Origin: Streptomyces humicola
GTDB taxonomy: Bacteria; Actinomycetota; Actinomycetes; Streptomycetales; Streptomycetaceae
Assembly (NCBI RefSeq): GCF_024436035.1
Contig: NZ_JANFNG010000024.1
Coordinates: forward strand, 26,169 to 90,168
Length of the DNA: 64,000 bases
Direction: 5' to 3'
Of the stretch, positions 49,085 through 57,866 are shown piece after piece; the stretch's first letter is position 1; every line of letters begins with the position of its first letter. The notes under the pieces are model-generated. The model saw only the letters and a list, made by a program, of their open reading frames with translations, made no database searches and was not told where the DNA came from. Position numbers and translations under genes: made by a program.

Positions 49085-49591
49085 ATCCACATGGGAGGGG
49101 ATGACTGTGGGGTCGTCGTTCGGGGCGAGCCCTTCGGCGCGCAGCACCCTGCGCACGGTCGCGGCGCTGACCCGGTGGCCGAGGCGACCCAGTTCGCCGT
49201 GCACACGGCGATATCCCCAGCGGGAGTTCTCCGCGCCGAGCCTGGTGATCAGGTCGCGCAGATCCGCTGCGACGGGCGGGCGCCCCGCCTTCCGCGGCTG
49301 CGTCCACTTCTTCTTGATCAGGCGCTCGTGCCATGCCAGCAGCGTGCGTGGTGAGACGATCCGATGGCCGCGCAAGGCTCGGGGCAGCAGCCGGGCGAGG
49401 GCGGCCAGCAGTGCCCGGTCAGCCCAGCCGGTCCGGGGTGGAGTGGTGATCTGACGGCGCAGCACCGCGACCTCGTGACGCAGGACCAGTATCTCCGTGT
49501 CCTTGGCCGCGGAAGACCGGGCCAACAGGATCAGCCGGCGAAGACTCGCGTGGCGACCAGGTAAAGCACTCGCACAAGCACGAGAACTCAT
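49085..49591 (-). pseudogene. Integrase-type transposase with internal deletion
   Basis: The N-terminal part is well preserved: DTEILVLRHEVAVLRRQITT, GHRIVSPRTLLAWHERLIKK and SRWGYRRVHGELGRLGHRVS-AATVRRVLRAEG. It then jumps directly to LAPNDDPTVIPSHVD, a motif that in the fragment at 16060-16440 lies near the C-terminus. About 170 residues including the DDE core are deleted. It is immobile. Confidence 0.75.
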
Positions 49592-49973
49592 CCTGCCGCA
49601 GGCGTGTCGCGTCAGGTCAGAACCGCTGAAGCCGTTCTGAAGCGCTATGCGCCAACTGTCTTTGCATCCAGGGGGATGACCCAGGCCCTACGGCACGCTC
49701 ACGCGCAGCAGCAGGCCAAGGACTGGAACACCGGCTAGGCCCTACGCGCAGGCCGGACAGATGTGCGGATCCGGCCCATGCTCGTCGCCCATGAGCGCCT
49801 CTCATCATGACACTGCGGTGCGATCACGGCTCTCCGAAGCCATTTGCGCCGTAGCCGAGGACATGGCCAGGTTGCCCCGATCTTGAACCGTCGCACGCTT
49901 CGTCACGTAGGAACTCTCACGTGGGGCTTCGCAACAAGTCCGTAGTGATCACTGCTCGCTTGAGGATCTACCA
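49592..49973. other. Intergenic region before the glutamic peptidase gene
   Basis: No coding features are visible. The final 60 bases are less GC-rich (GATCACTGCTCGCTTGAGGA) and include GAGGA about 10 nt before the ATG at 49974. Confidence 0.4.
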
Positions 49974-50912
49974 ATGACGAAACCCAGGACACATAGGGCG
50001 CGTAAGGCGCGCAAATGGTGGATGACGGGAGTCACCGCCGTGGCGGCCGGCGGCCTGTGGATGGCCGCGGCCACCGCGAACGCGCACCCGTTGTCAGGCT
50101 CCGGCCACCATCAGCAGAACTCATCCGCCGGCGGGGCGAACGCCGCTGGAGGTCCGCAGGCCGGGACGACCACGATGCGGTCTCACGGTGACGTGATGCT
50201 GGCCTGGTCATCGGGCGCCGGGGCCGCGGGTACGGCCAACGGTGGCGCGACCCCCACCCCGGCTGCCACCGGTGGCGCTGGCGCGGGCACCGTCACCCAG
50301 GCGACCAGCACTAACTGGTCCGGCTACGCCGACACCGGCACCAAGTTCACCAGCGTGTCGGCTAGCTGGACGCAGCCGGCGGTAACCTGCAACGCTAACC
50401 AGACCTTTTCGAGCTTCTGGGTGGGGCTCGACGGAGACGGCAGCAACACGGTCGAGCAGACCGGTACCGAGGCCGATTGCCAGAACGGCAACGCCACCAA
50501 CTTCGGCTGGTTCGAGATGTTCCCAGCCGCGCCAGTCGCGTACAACCAGCCCGTCGCCGCAGGCGACTCCATGAGCGCATCGGTCATCACCGACGGCAAC
50601 GGCAACTTCACGCTGACGCTCACCGACAACACCCAGGGCTGGAACCAGGTGACCCACCAGACCTCGAACGTCGCACAGTTGGCCTCGGCCGAGGTCGTCG
50701 CCGAGGCGCCGTCGAGCACCAACGGAGTGCTGCCACTGTCGAACTTCGGCAACGTCAACTTCACCGACGCCATGGCAAACGGCGCCGCCATCGGGACCGG
50801 CACCGGCACCGCCAACCAACTAACCATGATGTCGCAAGGCGGCGCCACGAAGGCCACCGCCTCGGCCCTGACAGCTGCCCAGAACTTCAACGTCACCTTC
50901 ATGAACCCGTAA
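49974..50912 (+). CDS. Secreted G1-family (eqolisin) glutamic endopeptidase-like protein
   Basis: A 312-aa exported protein. The N-terminus is basic, then has a hydrophobic signal (WWMTGVTAVAAGGLWMAAAT) ending ANA-HP, and a Gly/Ala-rich pro-region to about residue 105. The mature domain reads STNWSGYADTGTKFTSVSAS-WTQPAV, FSSFWVGLDGDGSNTVEQTG-TEADC, FGWFEMFPAAPV and LASAEVVAEAPSS. This matches bacterial peptidase G1, with the Gln in VEQTG (or WTQPAV) and the Glu in AEVVAEAPS as candidate Gln/Glu dyad. It would act outside the cell, probably at acidic pH. Confidence 0.85.
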   Translation: MTKPRTHRARKARKWWMTGVTAVAAGGLWMAAATANAHPLSGSGHHQQNSSAGGANAAGGPQAGTTTMRSHGDVMLAWSSGAGAAGTANGGATPTPAATGGAGAGTVTQATSTNWSGYADTGTKFTSVSASWTQPAVTCNANQTFSSFWVGLDGDGSNTVEQTGTEADCQNGNATNFGWFEMFPAAPVAYNQPVAAGDSMSASVITDGNGNFTLTLTDNTQGWNQVTHQTSNVAQLASAEVVAEAPSSTNGVLPLSNFGNVNFTDAMANGAAIGTGTGTANQLTMMSQGGATKATASALTAAQNFNVTFMNP

Positions 50913-50969
50913 CACGCGTCAGGGTGCTTACTGCCCACGTCGCCGCGGGTGATGGCCGGCCGACTCGCT

Positions 50970-51211
50970 GGAGTTGCTCACGCTCCTCGGGGGCCGAGGC
51001 GGGGGCAGCTGCATGGCCTGCCGACGACAGGTTGCGCCGGCTTCTGCTACTGGTGAGCCCGGAGACGATCCTGCGCCGGCACCGCGACCTGCTCAAACGC
51101 CGCCACGTCGCGACCTGCGCGCCGAAGCGCCGCGGACGCCCGCCCACTGTGCGCTCCATCCGCGCCCGAGCCGGGTATCGATGCCGCGCTCGCGGCGGCC
51201 TGATCCTGTAG
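50970..51211 (+). pseudogene. Transposase N-terminal fragment
   Basis: LRRLLLLVSPETILRRHRDL, LKRRHVATCAPKRRGRPPTV and RSIRAR match the second helix-turn-helix part of integrase-type transposases (SPETILRWHRDLLKRRHA...PPTVRSIRALVLRLA). The following sequence is unrelated, so only about 50 codons remain. Confidence 0.65.
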
Positions 51212-51297
51212 CACCCAGGCCGTCGCGGAACGAGGTCGAGCAGGACGCGTTCCCCGGCGTGTGAGGTGGAGGAGCGGGCAGCAGGCCGCCCAGGCTG

Positions 51298-51594
51298 TCA
51301 GGCCGCGCAGTCGCGGCAGATCGGCTGGCCGTTTTTCTCGGCGGCCAGCTGGCTGCGGTGGTGGACCAGGAAGCAACTCATGCAGGTGAACTCGTCCTGC
51401 TGCCGGGGCAGCACCCGGACCACCAGCTCCTCGCCAGAGAGGTCAGCGCCTGGTAGCTCCAGCCCTTCGGCGGCATCGGACTCGTCGATGTCGATGACGG
51501 CGGTCTTCTTGTCGCTGCGGCTTGCCTTGAGCTCCTCGATGCTGTCTTCGTCAAGGTCGTCGGTCTTGCGTGGGGTGTCGTAGTCGGTAGCCAT
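51298..51594 (-). CDS. DUF4193 family protein
   Basis: A 98-aa protein from ATG 51594 with GGGGAGAGG 4 nt upstream. MATDYDTPRKTDDLDEDSIE at the start and the C-terminal zinc-finger-like QDEFTCMSCFLVHHRSQLAA-EKNGQPICRDCAA, with four Cys as CxxC...CxxC, define DUF4193. It is a conserved actinobacterial protein of unknown function, possibly metal binding. Confidence 0.92.
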   Translation of the reverse strand: MATDYDTPRKTDDLDEDSIEELKASRSDKKTAVIDIDESDAAEGLELPGADLSGEELVVRVLPRQQDEFTCMSCFLVHHRSQLAAEKNGQPICRDCAA

Positions 51595-51761
51595 GATCCT
51601 CTCCCCGTTCGGTGCCTGTGCGGTGTTTCCGGCGCATGCGGTAACGCGCGGGACGTCGGACTTGTGCCCGATGCGGATTGATTTTTTCGCCGTAGTCGGC
51701 GGACGGCTCCACGGTCCCCAGCCCACCTCGTCGAGGAGGACACGGTCCCCGGCGTGTGAAA

Positions 51762-51794
51762 GGGGCTGCTGAAGTGGCACTTCACGGCAGCCCC
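51762..51794. terminator. Hairpin in the DUF4193 upstream region
   Basis: GGGGCTGC (51762-51769) pairs with GCAGCCCC (51787-51794), and an inner TGAAG/CTTCA stem stacks on it. It likely ends transcription arriving from the right, although no clear gene precedes it there. Confidence 0.5.
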
Positions 51795-52094
51795 GGGCCC
51801 GCTGGCCGACAGCTTCTGCCATGACGAGCAGCTCCACGCAGGCCGTACCTGTTTCAACGACCCTGCGAGGCGAGCGACACGGTTCGAAGCGGAGATACCG
51901 TCGACATATGCGAGGCGAAGGCGAGCGGCAGCCGGTGCGCATGACCTGCGCGGCTTCCCGCCAGCCCTGCGACTGGAAACTGTTCGGCGTCTGCTCCTGG
52001 GCCTGCTAGGAGGACGGTGCACACCACGCAGACGATGAGGTCGCACACGCCGTCGCCTATCTCTTCGGCCTCGGACCCCGAGGCGCATCAACCC

Positions 52095-52520
52095 TTACGG
52101 GTGGCCCGACGCGCTAAGAGCTGCAGCGATCGACGGATACAGTGGCAACGCTTCCGTGAGCCTGGCGAGCCTCAGCAGACGCAACAGGCGTCCCGGAGGG
52201 CACACCATGCGCAGCTCGTCACCCTGTTGCACGGCGCGCACGCGCGCGCCGACCAAGACGCTGATCCCTCTCGCGTCACAGAACGAGAGATCCGACAGAT
52301 CGACGATGCCCTGCGTCCTATCGCCGTGGTCGTCAAGGAGACCGCCGAGAAAATCGCGGAGGAGCGGCTCAGTGGCGATGTCGACTTCCCCCGCCACGGT
52401 CGCGATCCACCACCTGTCCTGGTGGCGCAATGAAAGGGTCAGCGGGGCGGGAGACTGCAACTCCGCCTCAGCCGACGTTGCCCCCGGCCGGTCGCGCGTC
52501 ATCGGCAAGATGTCCAACAT
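52095..52520 (-). CDS. STAS-domain anti-sigma factor antagonist-like protein lacking the phosphoacceptor Ser
   Basis: A 141-aa protein from ATG 52520 (GGAGGTGG upstream). The STAS fold is seen in WWIATVAGEVDIATEPLLRD, GIVDLSDLSFCDARGISVLV and MVCPPGRLLRLLRLARLTEA. The loop that is DSSG in SpoIIAA reads D-A-R-G here, so the usual Ser is absent. Like the STAS gene at 21162 it is unlikely to be switched by a SpoIIAB-type kinase. No partner is adjacent. Confidence 0.85.
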   Translation of the reverse strand: MLDILPMTRDRPGATSAEAELQSPAPLTLSLRHQDRWWIATVAGEVDIATEPLLRDFLGGLLDDHGDRTQGIVDLSDLSFCDARGISVLVGARVRAVQQGDELRMVCPPGRLLRLLRLARLTEALPLYPSIAAALSASGHP

Positions 52521-52596
52521 CGCCACCACCTCCGCAGTTGGTCGACCCCGTTTGGCGCAAGCGTTCGGCCGCTCCCACGACACGAAATAGGGCCAA

Positions 52597-52618
52597 ACGG
52601 CCCAACCGGATGGGCCGT
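52597..52618. terminator. Hairpin upstream of the STAS gene
   Basis: ACGGCCCA (52597-52604) and TGGGCCGT (52611-52618) form a perfect 8-bp stem with a 6-nt loop. It is placed as an insulator between the STAS gene and sequence to the right. Confidence 0.45.
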
Positions 52619-53271
52619 CCTTCCCCCGGCGCGCGGCTACGGCGGTATCACGACCATCCGGCACACCACTCCGCCCAGCCGCGAGCCACTCCGTGCGCTT
52701 GTCCCTGCCCCCAGAAGCGGCCTCGATGGGCAGCGTGCACAAGGTCGTCAGCGGCGGAGTCCAGCACGGCCCGGTCGTCCAGAGCCGGCGGACGTCCGGT
52801 CTCACCTTCTCCCACCCGGCACCGGAGCCGAGCGCGAGGGAATGAGGATGACCTCGGGGTGAGTGATGAGCTGTCTGCACTGGCGCGACGCTGTGCGAGC
52901 TTGGGTCAGGCGGCGTCGTCGATGGTGGTGTGCAATGGCGGGCCGCTCATCCATGGGTTGTGACGTGCGGGCTTTCGCGAACTGCCGCCGACCGCCGGAC
53001 ACGCGTTTCAGGCTGGTCGACCTGCTGCCGCGACTGCGTTATCTCGATGTGTCGAGCGCGTTCGCCCTCATACGCCCCCTCGGCACCATGCGCGACAGCC
53101 TGATCACGCGTCACTCGAACCACATTTCGTGACAAGAAGTTGACCCTATCTTGATTACCGCCGAGTAAATATGTGGCGCAAGTTGCCGACGAACGCGCTG
53201 CCTCCCTACAGCGGCGTCGGCGGCTCCAAGTGACTGTGGGGGTTCTCCTCTTGTACAGCTCTCTGCTCAGA
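52619..53271. other. Intergenic region upstream of the LAETG protein
   Basis: No gene is supported. The last part (53130-53170) is AT-richer (GTTGACCCTATCTTGATTAC, then GAGTAAATATG) and may hold the promoter: TTGACC at 53139-53144 is a good -35 candidate. Confidence 0.4.
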
Positions 53272-54312
53272 ATGCCCGCGCGCCGTTCCGCCGCAGCGAT
53301 CGGCGCTGCCGTCGCCCTCGCCGCGGGCGCACTGGCCCTCGCGCCGTCCGCCCTGGCGGCGTCTCCGGCCCGCTCTGGTGACGGCAGGGCCACCGCGACC
53401 GTACTGCGCGCCGATCTCGACGCTTCCCTGCTTCAGGGCCAGGGCGGCGTTCCGGTGCACGTGGTGCTCGATGACGTGCATGCACCGGCGGATACACACC
53501 AGAACACGCTCCATGCCAACGTCCAGGTGCCGGTCAACGGCCAGCGGTTCACCGTCCTGACTGCCGATGTCGCCAGTGCCACCGCCACCGCTGACCAGCA
53601 CAAGGCGGAGGGCTATGCGAACCTGGTCAACGCCAAGGTGGAGCTGCCCGGCCTGCCGGGGCCCGTGCTCCAGGCCAAGGCACTGACCGCGCGCGCGACC
53701 TGCGTGGCGGGCGAGCAGCCGACGGCGAATGCTTCGCTCCTCAAACTCGTCGTGCTGGGTAGGGCGCAGGAAGTCAAGGTGGGCCAGACCGTCACGGTGC
53801 CCGTTCCGGGTGTCGGTCAGGTCAGCGTCGCCCTTACGACGACCAAAACCACGTCCAGCACCGCCGCCGCCACCGCCCTCGGCCTGCATGTCTCGGTGAA
53901 CCCGCTGAAGGCCGGCATCGCGGATGTGACGGGCGACGTCACGCTGGCACACGCGACGTGCGAGGCACCTTCGGGCGGTGGGTCGTCCACGGGTGGGTCG
54001 TCGAGCGGTGGGTCGTCGAGCGGCGGTTCGTCGAGCGGCGGCTCAACCAGTGGTTCCACGGGCGGCGGCAGCACAAGCGGCGGCTCGACCGGCGGTTCCA
54101 CGGGTGGTGGCAGCGCGAGCGGCGGATCGCAGGGCGCCAGCAGCGGGACCACCGCGGGCTCGCAGACCGCGGGTACCGGCAAGAATCTCGCCGAGACCGG
54201 TGCCAGCTCGAGCACGCCATACATCGCAGGCGGTGCGGCCGCCCTCATCGTCGCCGGCGGAGCCGCGGTGTACGTGACGCGGCGTCGCAAGTCGTCCTCG
54301 GCGCGCGGCTGA
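53272..54312 (+). CDS. SCO1860-type secreted protein anchored by a LAETG sorting signal
   Basis: A 346-aa surface protein. The signal peptide is AAAIGAAVALAAGALALAPS, cleaved near ALA-AS. A beta-rich domain of about 190 residues follows, with two Cys (ARATCVAGEQ and LAHATCEAP). Then come a Gly/Ser/Thr-rich stalk of about 80 residues and LAETG, a hydrophobic helix (YIAGGAAALIVAGGAAVYV) and RRRK. LAxTG is the signal of class E sortases. No sortase gene is nearby, so anchoring would use one encoded elsewhere. ATG 53272 has a poor ribosome-binding site; an upstream GTG near 53230 is possible. Confidence 0.85.
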   Translation: MPARRSAAAIGAAVALAAGALALAPSALAASPARSGDGRATATVLRADLDASLLQGQGGVPVHVVLDDVHAPADTHQNTLHANVQVPVNGQRFTVLTADVASATATADQHKAEGYANLVNAKVELPGLPGPVLQAKALTARATCVAGEQPTANASLLKLVVLGRAQEVKVGQTVTVPVPGVGQVSVALTTTKTTSSTAAATALGLHVSVNPLKAGIADVTGDVTLAHATCEAPSGGGSSTGGSSSGGSSSGGSSSGGSTSGSTGGGSTSGGSTGGSTGGGSASGGSQGASSGTTAGSQTAGTGKNLAETGASSSTPYIAGGAAALIVAGGAAVYVTRRRKSSSARG

Positions 54313-54764
54313 GCGCCGCCGCTCACCGGCCGGCCACCGTGGTCGGCCGGTGAGCGCGTCCAGGTAAGGGGTTCCGGTATTGGGGCGGGGGCGATGAGTG
54401 CGGTGGTGGCCGAGGCCGCCGCCCGCGATGTACCACCCCCCTCGCACCAGGAGCACCAGCTCCTCCGAGGGCCCTGCGTCCAAGAGCGGTAGGAGAGCTG
54501 AGACCGCAACACCAAGGGTTCGGCGTCCTTCGCCGCGCTGCCGAACGAGCGCAAGCCCGCCAACTCCAGTGAACGACGCGCCAGCAGATAGATCCACGAT
54601 CACTGCATGACCGCCGAGCATTTCCGGGACGAGAAGCGTTCCGCGGCGAGTCGCTGCAGCTCAGTAGCCGAACTCGGGTTTCACGCGGGACAGGCCTGGC
54701 CCGTCACTCATATCTGACGTACGGTCAGGTATGACTCTGCTTGGTGTTCTGCCAGGAGGCCGCC
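54313..54764 (-). pseudogene. Region with a decayed STAS-domain gene remnant (about 54395-54625)
   Basis: On the minus strand, HAVIVDLSAGASFTGVGGLA, LVRQRGEGRRTLGVAVSALL and DAGPSEELVLLVRGG resemble the second half of a STAS protein (IVDLS...G..LV.A.R..GRTL). Frames are disrupted, and the N-terminal half is missing. The rest of the region holds the operator and ribosome-binding site of the next gene. Confidence 0.4.
54715..54731. promoter_or_regulatory. TetR-like palindromic operator
   Basis: CTGAC-GTACG-GTCAG at about 54714-54728 is a perfect 5-5-5 palindrome, embedded in a broader ATATCTGAC...GGTCAGGTAT symmetry. It lies about 37 nt before the GTG at 54765 and has the size and spacing of a TetR-family operator. 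No intact TetR gene is adjacent; a broken one lies at 57322. Confidence 0.5.
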
Positions 54765-55892
54765 GTGACACAGCGTCCCGTGCCGCTCGACGAGTACCCG
54801 GTGCACCAGGTACCGCTGTCCATGCGTTATGTGGCCACCAGCGACCGCAACGCCTACGACCGCTGCATCTTCCACGTCTTCGACCATGCGGGTCGGGCGC
54901 TGCTGATCGCGGGGCTCGGGGTGTATCCCAACATGGGCGTCATCGACGCCTACGTCACGTTGCGGGTCGGCGACCTGCTGCACGCGGTACGCGCCTCCGA
55001 CGCGCTCGGTGAGGACCGGACGCAGCTGTGTGTCGGTCCGCTGCGCTTCGAGGTCCAGCAGCCCCTGCGGTCGATCAGACTGGTCTGCGAGCCGGATCCG
55101 GCCTCTGCCAACAGCCTGTCCTGCGATCTCCTCTGGCGTGGTGGCTTCCCCGCGGTCTGGGAACCGCACCACACCGGCCGCACCGGCGACCGGCTGACGC
55201 TCGAGGGTCGCCGGTTCGTCCAGGGGGGCGGCGCTACCGGGCGGATCACTGCCCCCGGCGGCACTCACTACACGGTCACCGGCGAGGAGTGGACGGCCAC
55301 CCGGGACCGTAGCTGGGGCGTCCGTCCCATCCCCGGTGAGCAGCCGGGACGAGCCGCCGAGGAGCACCGACCGGAGGGCTTCCACTGGATTTGGTGCCCG
55401 ATACGCTTCCCTGACTGCTTCGTCATGGTCATCGTGCAGGAGGACGCCGACGGCTACCGGATGCTCAACGAGGCGGTACGGGTACACCCGGAGCACGCGG
55501 AACGACCCGATGAGCAACTGGGCTGGCCATACGCGGATATCGACTACGCTCCGGGCACCCGTACTCCGCGCTCCGCCGTCCTGCACCTGATGGATGGTAT
55601 GCGAAAGCCCGTCGAACTGCGCGGTACGGTCCTCACCTCGAGCCCACTCGCCGTCGGAGCCGGTTACCCGCCTGCGCCGGACTGGCAGCACGGCACCTGG
55701 CGCGGTCGCGGGTGGACCGAACGCATCACTTACGACCTCACTGATCCGGCAGTCATGGGCCCGGCCCGGTTCGGAGTGACCGACCACGCTGCCCGGTTCC
55801 TCCGGGACGATGGGGTGACGGGGCACGGCATCTTCGAACACGGCAGTTTCGGCCGCCACGACCCCAGCGGCTTCACCTCGGCGACCCCATGA
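54765..55892 (+). CDS. CrtC/AttH-like lipocalin-fold protein
   Basis: A 375-aa protein from GTG 54765 with AGGAGG 5 nt upstream. The all-beta layout with RNAYDRCIFHVFDHAGRALL, GFPAVWEPHHTGRTGDRLTL, EEWTATRDRSWGVRPIPGEQ and FHWIWCPIRFPDCFVMVIVQ is that of AttH/hydroxyneurosporene-synthase-like (CrtC) proteins, in which the RD.SWG.R segment is conserved. The exact reaction is unknown; hydratase or carbohydrate/lipid binding have been suggested for the fold. It overlaps the next gene by 4 bp (ATGA), so the two act together. Confidence 0.78.
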   Translation: MTQRPVPLDEYPVHQVPLSMRYVATSDRNAYDRCIFHVFDHAGRALLIAGLGVYPNMGVIDAYVTLRVGDLLHAVRASDALGEDRTQLCVGPLRFEVQQPLRSIRLVCEPDPASANSLSCDLLWRGGFPAVWEPHHTGRTGDRLTLEGRRFVQGGGATGRITAPGGTHYTVTGEEWTATRDRSWGVRPIPGEQPGRAAEEHRPEGFHWIWCPIRFPDCFVMVIVQEDADGYRMLNEAVRVHPEHAERPDEQLGWPYADIDYAPGTRTPRSAVLHLMDGMRKPVELRGTVLTSSPLAVGAGYPPAPDWQHGTWRGRGWTERITYDLTDPAVMGPARFGVTDHAARFLRDDGVTGHGIFEHGSFGRHDPSGFTSATP

Positions 55893-57007
55893 ACGAGCCC
55901 CGGAGAGGCGAGCCTCGCGGGACACCCACGCTGCGCCGGACCACCCGAGATCCCGAGGACCTCGCCCGGCGGCTGACCGCGTGGGTCACCACCTGGCAAC
56001 CCGCCGCGGTAGTCACCCGATACGAGATACCGCCCAGCAACGGCATGTCGAGTGAGACGATCCTCTTCGACCTCCAGCGACCCGGCGCAACGCCGCAGCC
56101 CTGCGTGCTGCGACTGGCCGCCGACCCACTCGCCTACTCCGTCTTCCCGCGCTACGACATGGCGCGCCAGTACCGCACCATCGCGCTGGTCGCCGAGCGG
56201 ACGAAGGTGCCCGTACCCCGGCTCCTGCGCCTGGAGACGGACCCGGGGCCGCTGGGCGCACTCGGGTTCGTGATGGAGCGGGCCTGTGGCCGGGTCCCGC
56301 CCGATGTGCTTCCCTACACCTATCCCGGCAGCTGGTTGTACGAGGCGAGCGCGCACCAGCGCGACCAGCTGGAACGGTCGACGGTCGACGTGCTCGCCGA
56401 GCTGCACACCGTCCCGGCCGCGGAGGCGCGGTTCCTGACACCGGATGCGGACGGGGACACCGCCCTGAGGCGGCACGTGAACGAGCAACGTGCCTACTAC
56501 ACCTGGGTGATTGCGGACCACTCGCCCTCGCCGCTGATCGAGCATGCCTTCGCTCGGCTCGAGGAGCTGTGGCCCGAGGACCCCGGTGAGTCCGTACTGA
56601 GCTGGGGCGATGCCCGGATCGGCAACATCGTCTACGCTGCTGACTTCACCCCGTCCGCGGTTCTCGACTGGGAGATGGCCTCGGTCGGCCCGCGCGAACT
56701 GGACCTGGGCTGGCTGGTCTTCCTGCACCGCTTCTTCCAGGACCTGACGGAGAGATCAGGTCACCTCGGCCTTCCCGGATTCCTCGACCGCGACCGAGTC
56801 GCCGCCCGCTACGCGCGGCAGACCGGCCACGCCCCGCGGGACATGGAGTTCTACTCCCTCTACGCGGCGCTGCGGCATGCCTTGGTGATGCTTCGCGTCG
56901 GCTATCGGCGGGTGCACTTCGGCGAGATCCCCATGCCGGCCGACACCGACAGTTTGATCCTGCACAGGTCCGCGATCGAGGACATGCTGGAGGGCCGGTA
57001 CTGGTGA
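55889..57007 (+). CDS. Phosphotransferase of the APH (aminoglycoside/choline kinase-like) fold
   Basis: A 372-aa kinase-like protein. The N-lobe is around PCVLRLAADPLAYSVFPRYD and the hinge around GALGFVMERACGRVPPD. The catalytic loop is VLSWGDARIGNIVYAADF, where the HGD of APH enzymes appears as WGD with Asp and Asn kept, and the metal Asp is in AVLDWEMASVGPRELDLGWL. This subgroup is close to acyl-CoA dehydrogenase-associated phosphotransferases and macrolide-kinase-like proteins. Its substrate is not evident. It is translationally coupled to the CrtC/AttH-like protein. Confidence 0.85.
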   Translation: MNEPRRGEPRGTPTLRRTTRDPEDLARRLTAWVTTWQPAAVVTRYEIPPSNGMSSETILFDLQRPGATPQPCVLRLAADPLAYSVFPRYDMARQYRTIALVAERTKVPVPRLLRLETDPGPLGALGFVMERACGRVPPDVLPYTYPGSWLYEASAHQRDQLERSTVDVLAELHTVPAAEARFLTPDADGDTALRRHVNEQRAYYTWVIADHSPSPLIEHAFARLEELWPEDPGESVLSWGDARIGNIVYAADFTPSAVLDWEMASVGPRELDLGWLVFLHRFFQDLTERSGHLGLPGFLDRDRVAARYARQTGHAPRDMEFYSLYAALRHALVMLRVGYRRVHFGEIPMPADTDSLILHRSAIEDMLEGRYW

Positions 57008-57009
57008 CC

Positions 57010-57170
57010 TCCGGCCACGGGCTTGAGAGCACGCGCCGCGGGACGGTCAGCAGTGCCGTGTCCGTATCTGCAGGGCCGGTGGCACGCCAGGCGATGCGTC
57101 CGTCCGGACGGACCAGGACGGCGTCGGCCAGTTCCGCGGTACCGCACGGACATCCCGGTCGGCAATGGGC
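57010..57170 (-). pseudogene. C-terminal fragment of a FAD-dependent aromatic monooxygenase
   Basis: The minus strand reads LADAVLVRPDGRIAWRATGP and ADTDTALLTVPRRVL, which is the conserved end of PHBH-type hydroxylases from antibiotic pathways (..VLVRPDGHVAWR..). No other part of the enzyme is found nearby. Confidence 0.55.
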
Positions 57171-57321
57171 CGAACGCGGCTCCGGTGGCACCGGCTGTCC
57201 CAAGCGCAGCGAAGAACGCGGCGCTGCGGCCCATGGTGCTGAGGTGACGGTGTGCCGGATGCGGTCCGGCCATCGGCCGGATCGGGACGGTATGACCCCG
57301 TGTGCGGAGGACAGTGGGGCG

Positions 57322-57690
57322 TCAGTACATGGACATCCCGCCGTTGACCGCGGCCGTGGTGCCGGTCATGAAGGCGTTGTCCTCGCTGGCGTAGAAGGCG
57401 ACCACTTGGGCGACGTCGGCCGGGTGTGCCAGGCGGCCCATGGGGGTAGCGGCCACCTGCCGTTGCTTGTGCTCCTCGTCGAGCACATCCGCCATGCGGG
57501 TGTCCTCCACCGCGGCCAGCAGGCTGCGCTTGTCCGGGAAATGACGGGTAGATCGTCTTCTTGCTCATCCCGATCTCACGGGCGAGATCGTCCCACCCGT
57601 GCGAAACCCGGCGCGAAGAACAGCCAGCAGGCCGCCTCCACGATCACGTCAGCACGCTGCCCGTCACAGTGGAAATTTGAGAAACTGATG
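57322..57690 (-). pseudogene. Chimeric remnant: TetR N-terminus joined to an SDR C-terminus
   Basis: From about 57690 down, the sequence encodes a TetR helix-turn-helix with small frameshifts: ADVIVEAACWLFFAPGFARV, DDLAREIGMSKKTIY and FPDKRSLLAAVEDTRMADVL. After DEEHKQ it continues without a break into the end of a short-chain dehydrogenase: QVAATPMGRLAHPADVAQVV, AFYASEDNAFMTGTTAAVNG and GMSMY, stop at 57322. Two unrelated genes were thus fused by a deletion that removed the TetR ligand domain and the SDR catalytic core. Confidence 0.75.
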
Positions 57691-57866
57691 TAGTTTCCAT
57701 AGTTCCCATGGTGGCTCCCCACCCCTGCGCTGCCAAGGCGCGTCTTCGACCTGGTCAACGCCCATGCGGCTCAGCTGGCTGTTCTCTGTGGCAGGCGGCA
57801 TCCGGATCGCGCCCCCAACGCTACAGCGCGGCCGCCTGTTCGATCGCCACCATCCGCTCCTTCCGG
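57691..57866. other. Intergenic sequence without a gene
   Basis: An AT-rich patch TGATGTAGTTTCCATAGTTC around 57685-57710 may be the promoter of the broken TetR gene. Nothing else is recognisable. Confidence 0.4.
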
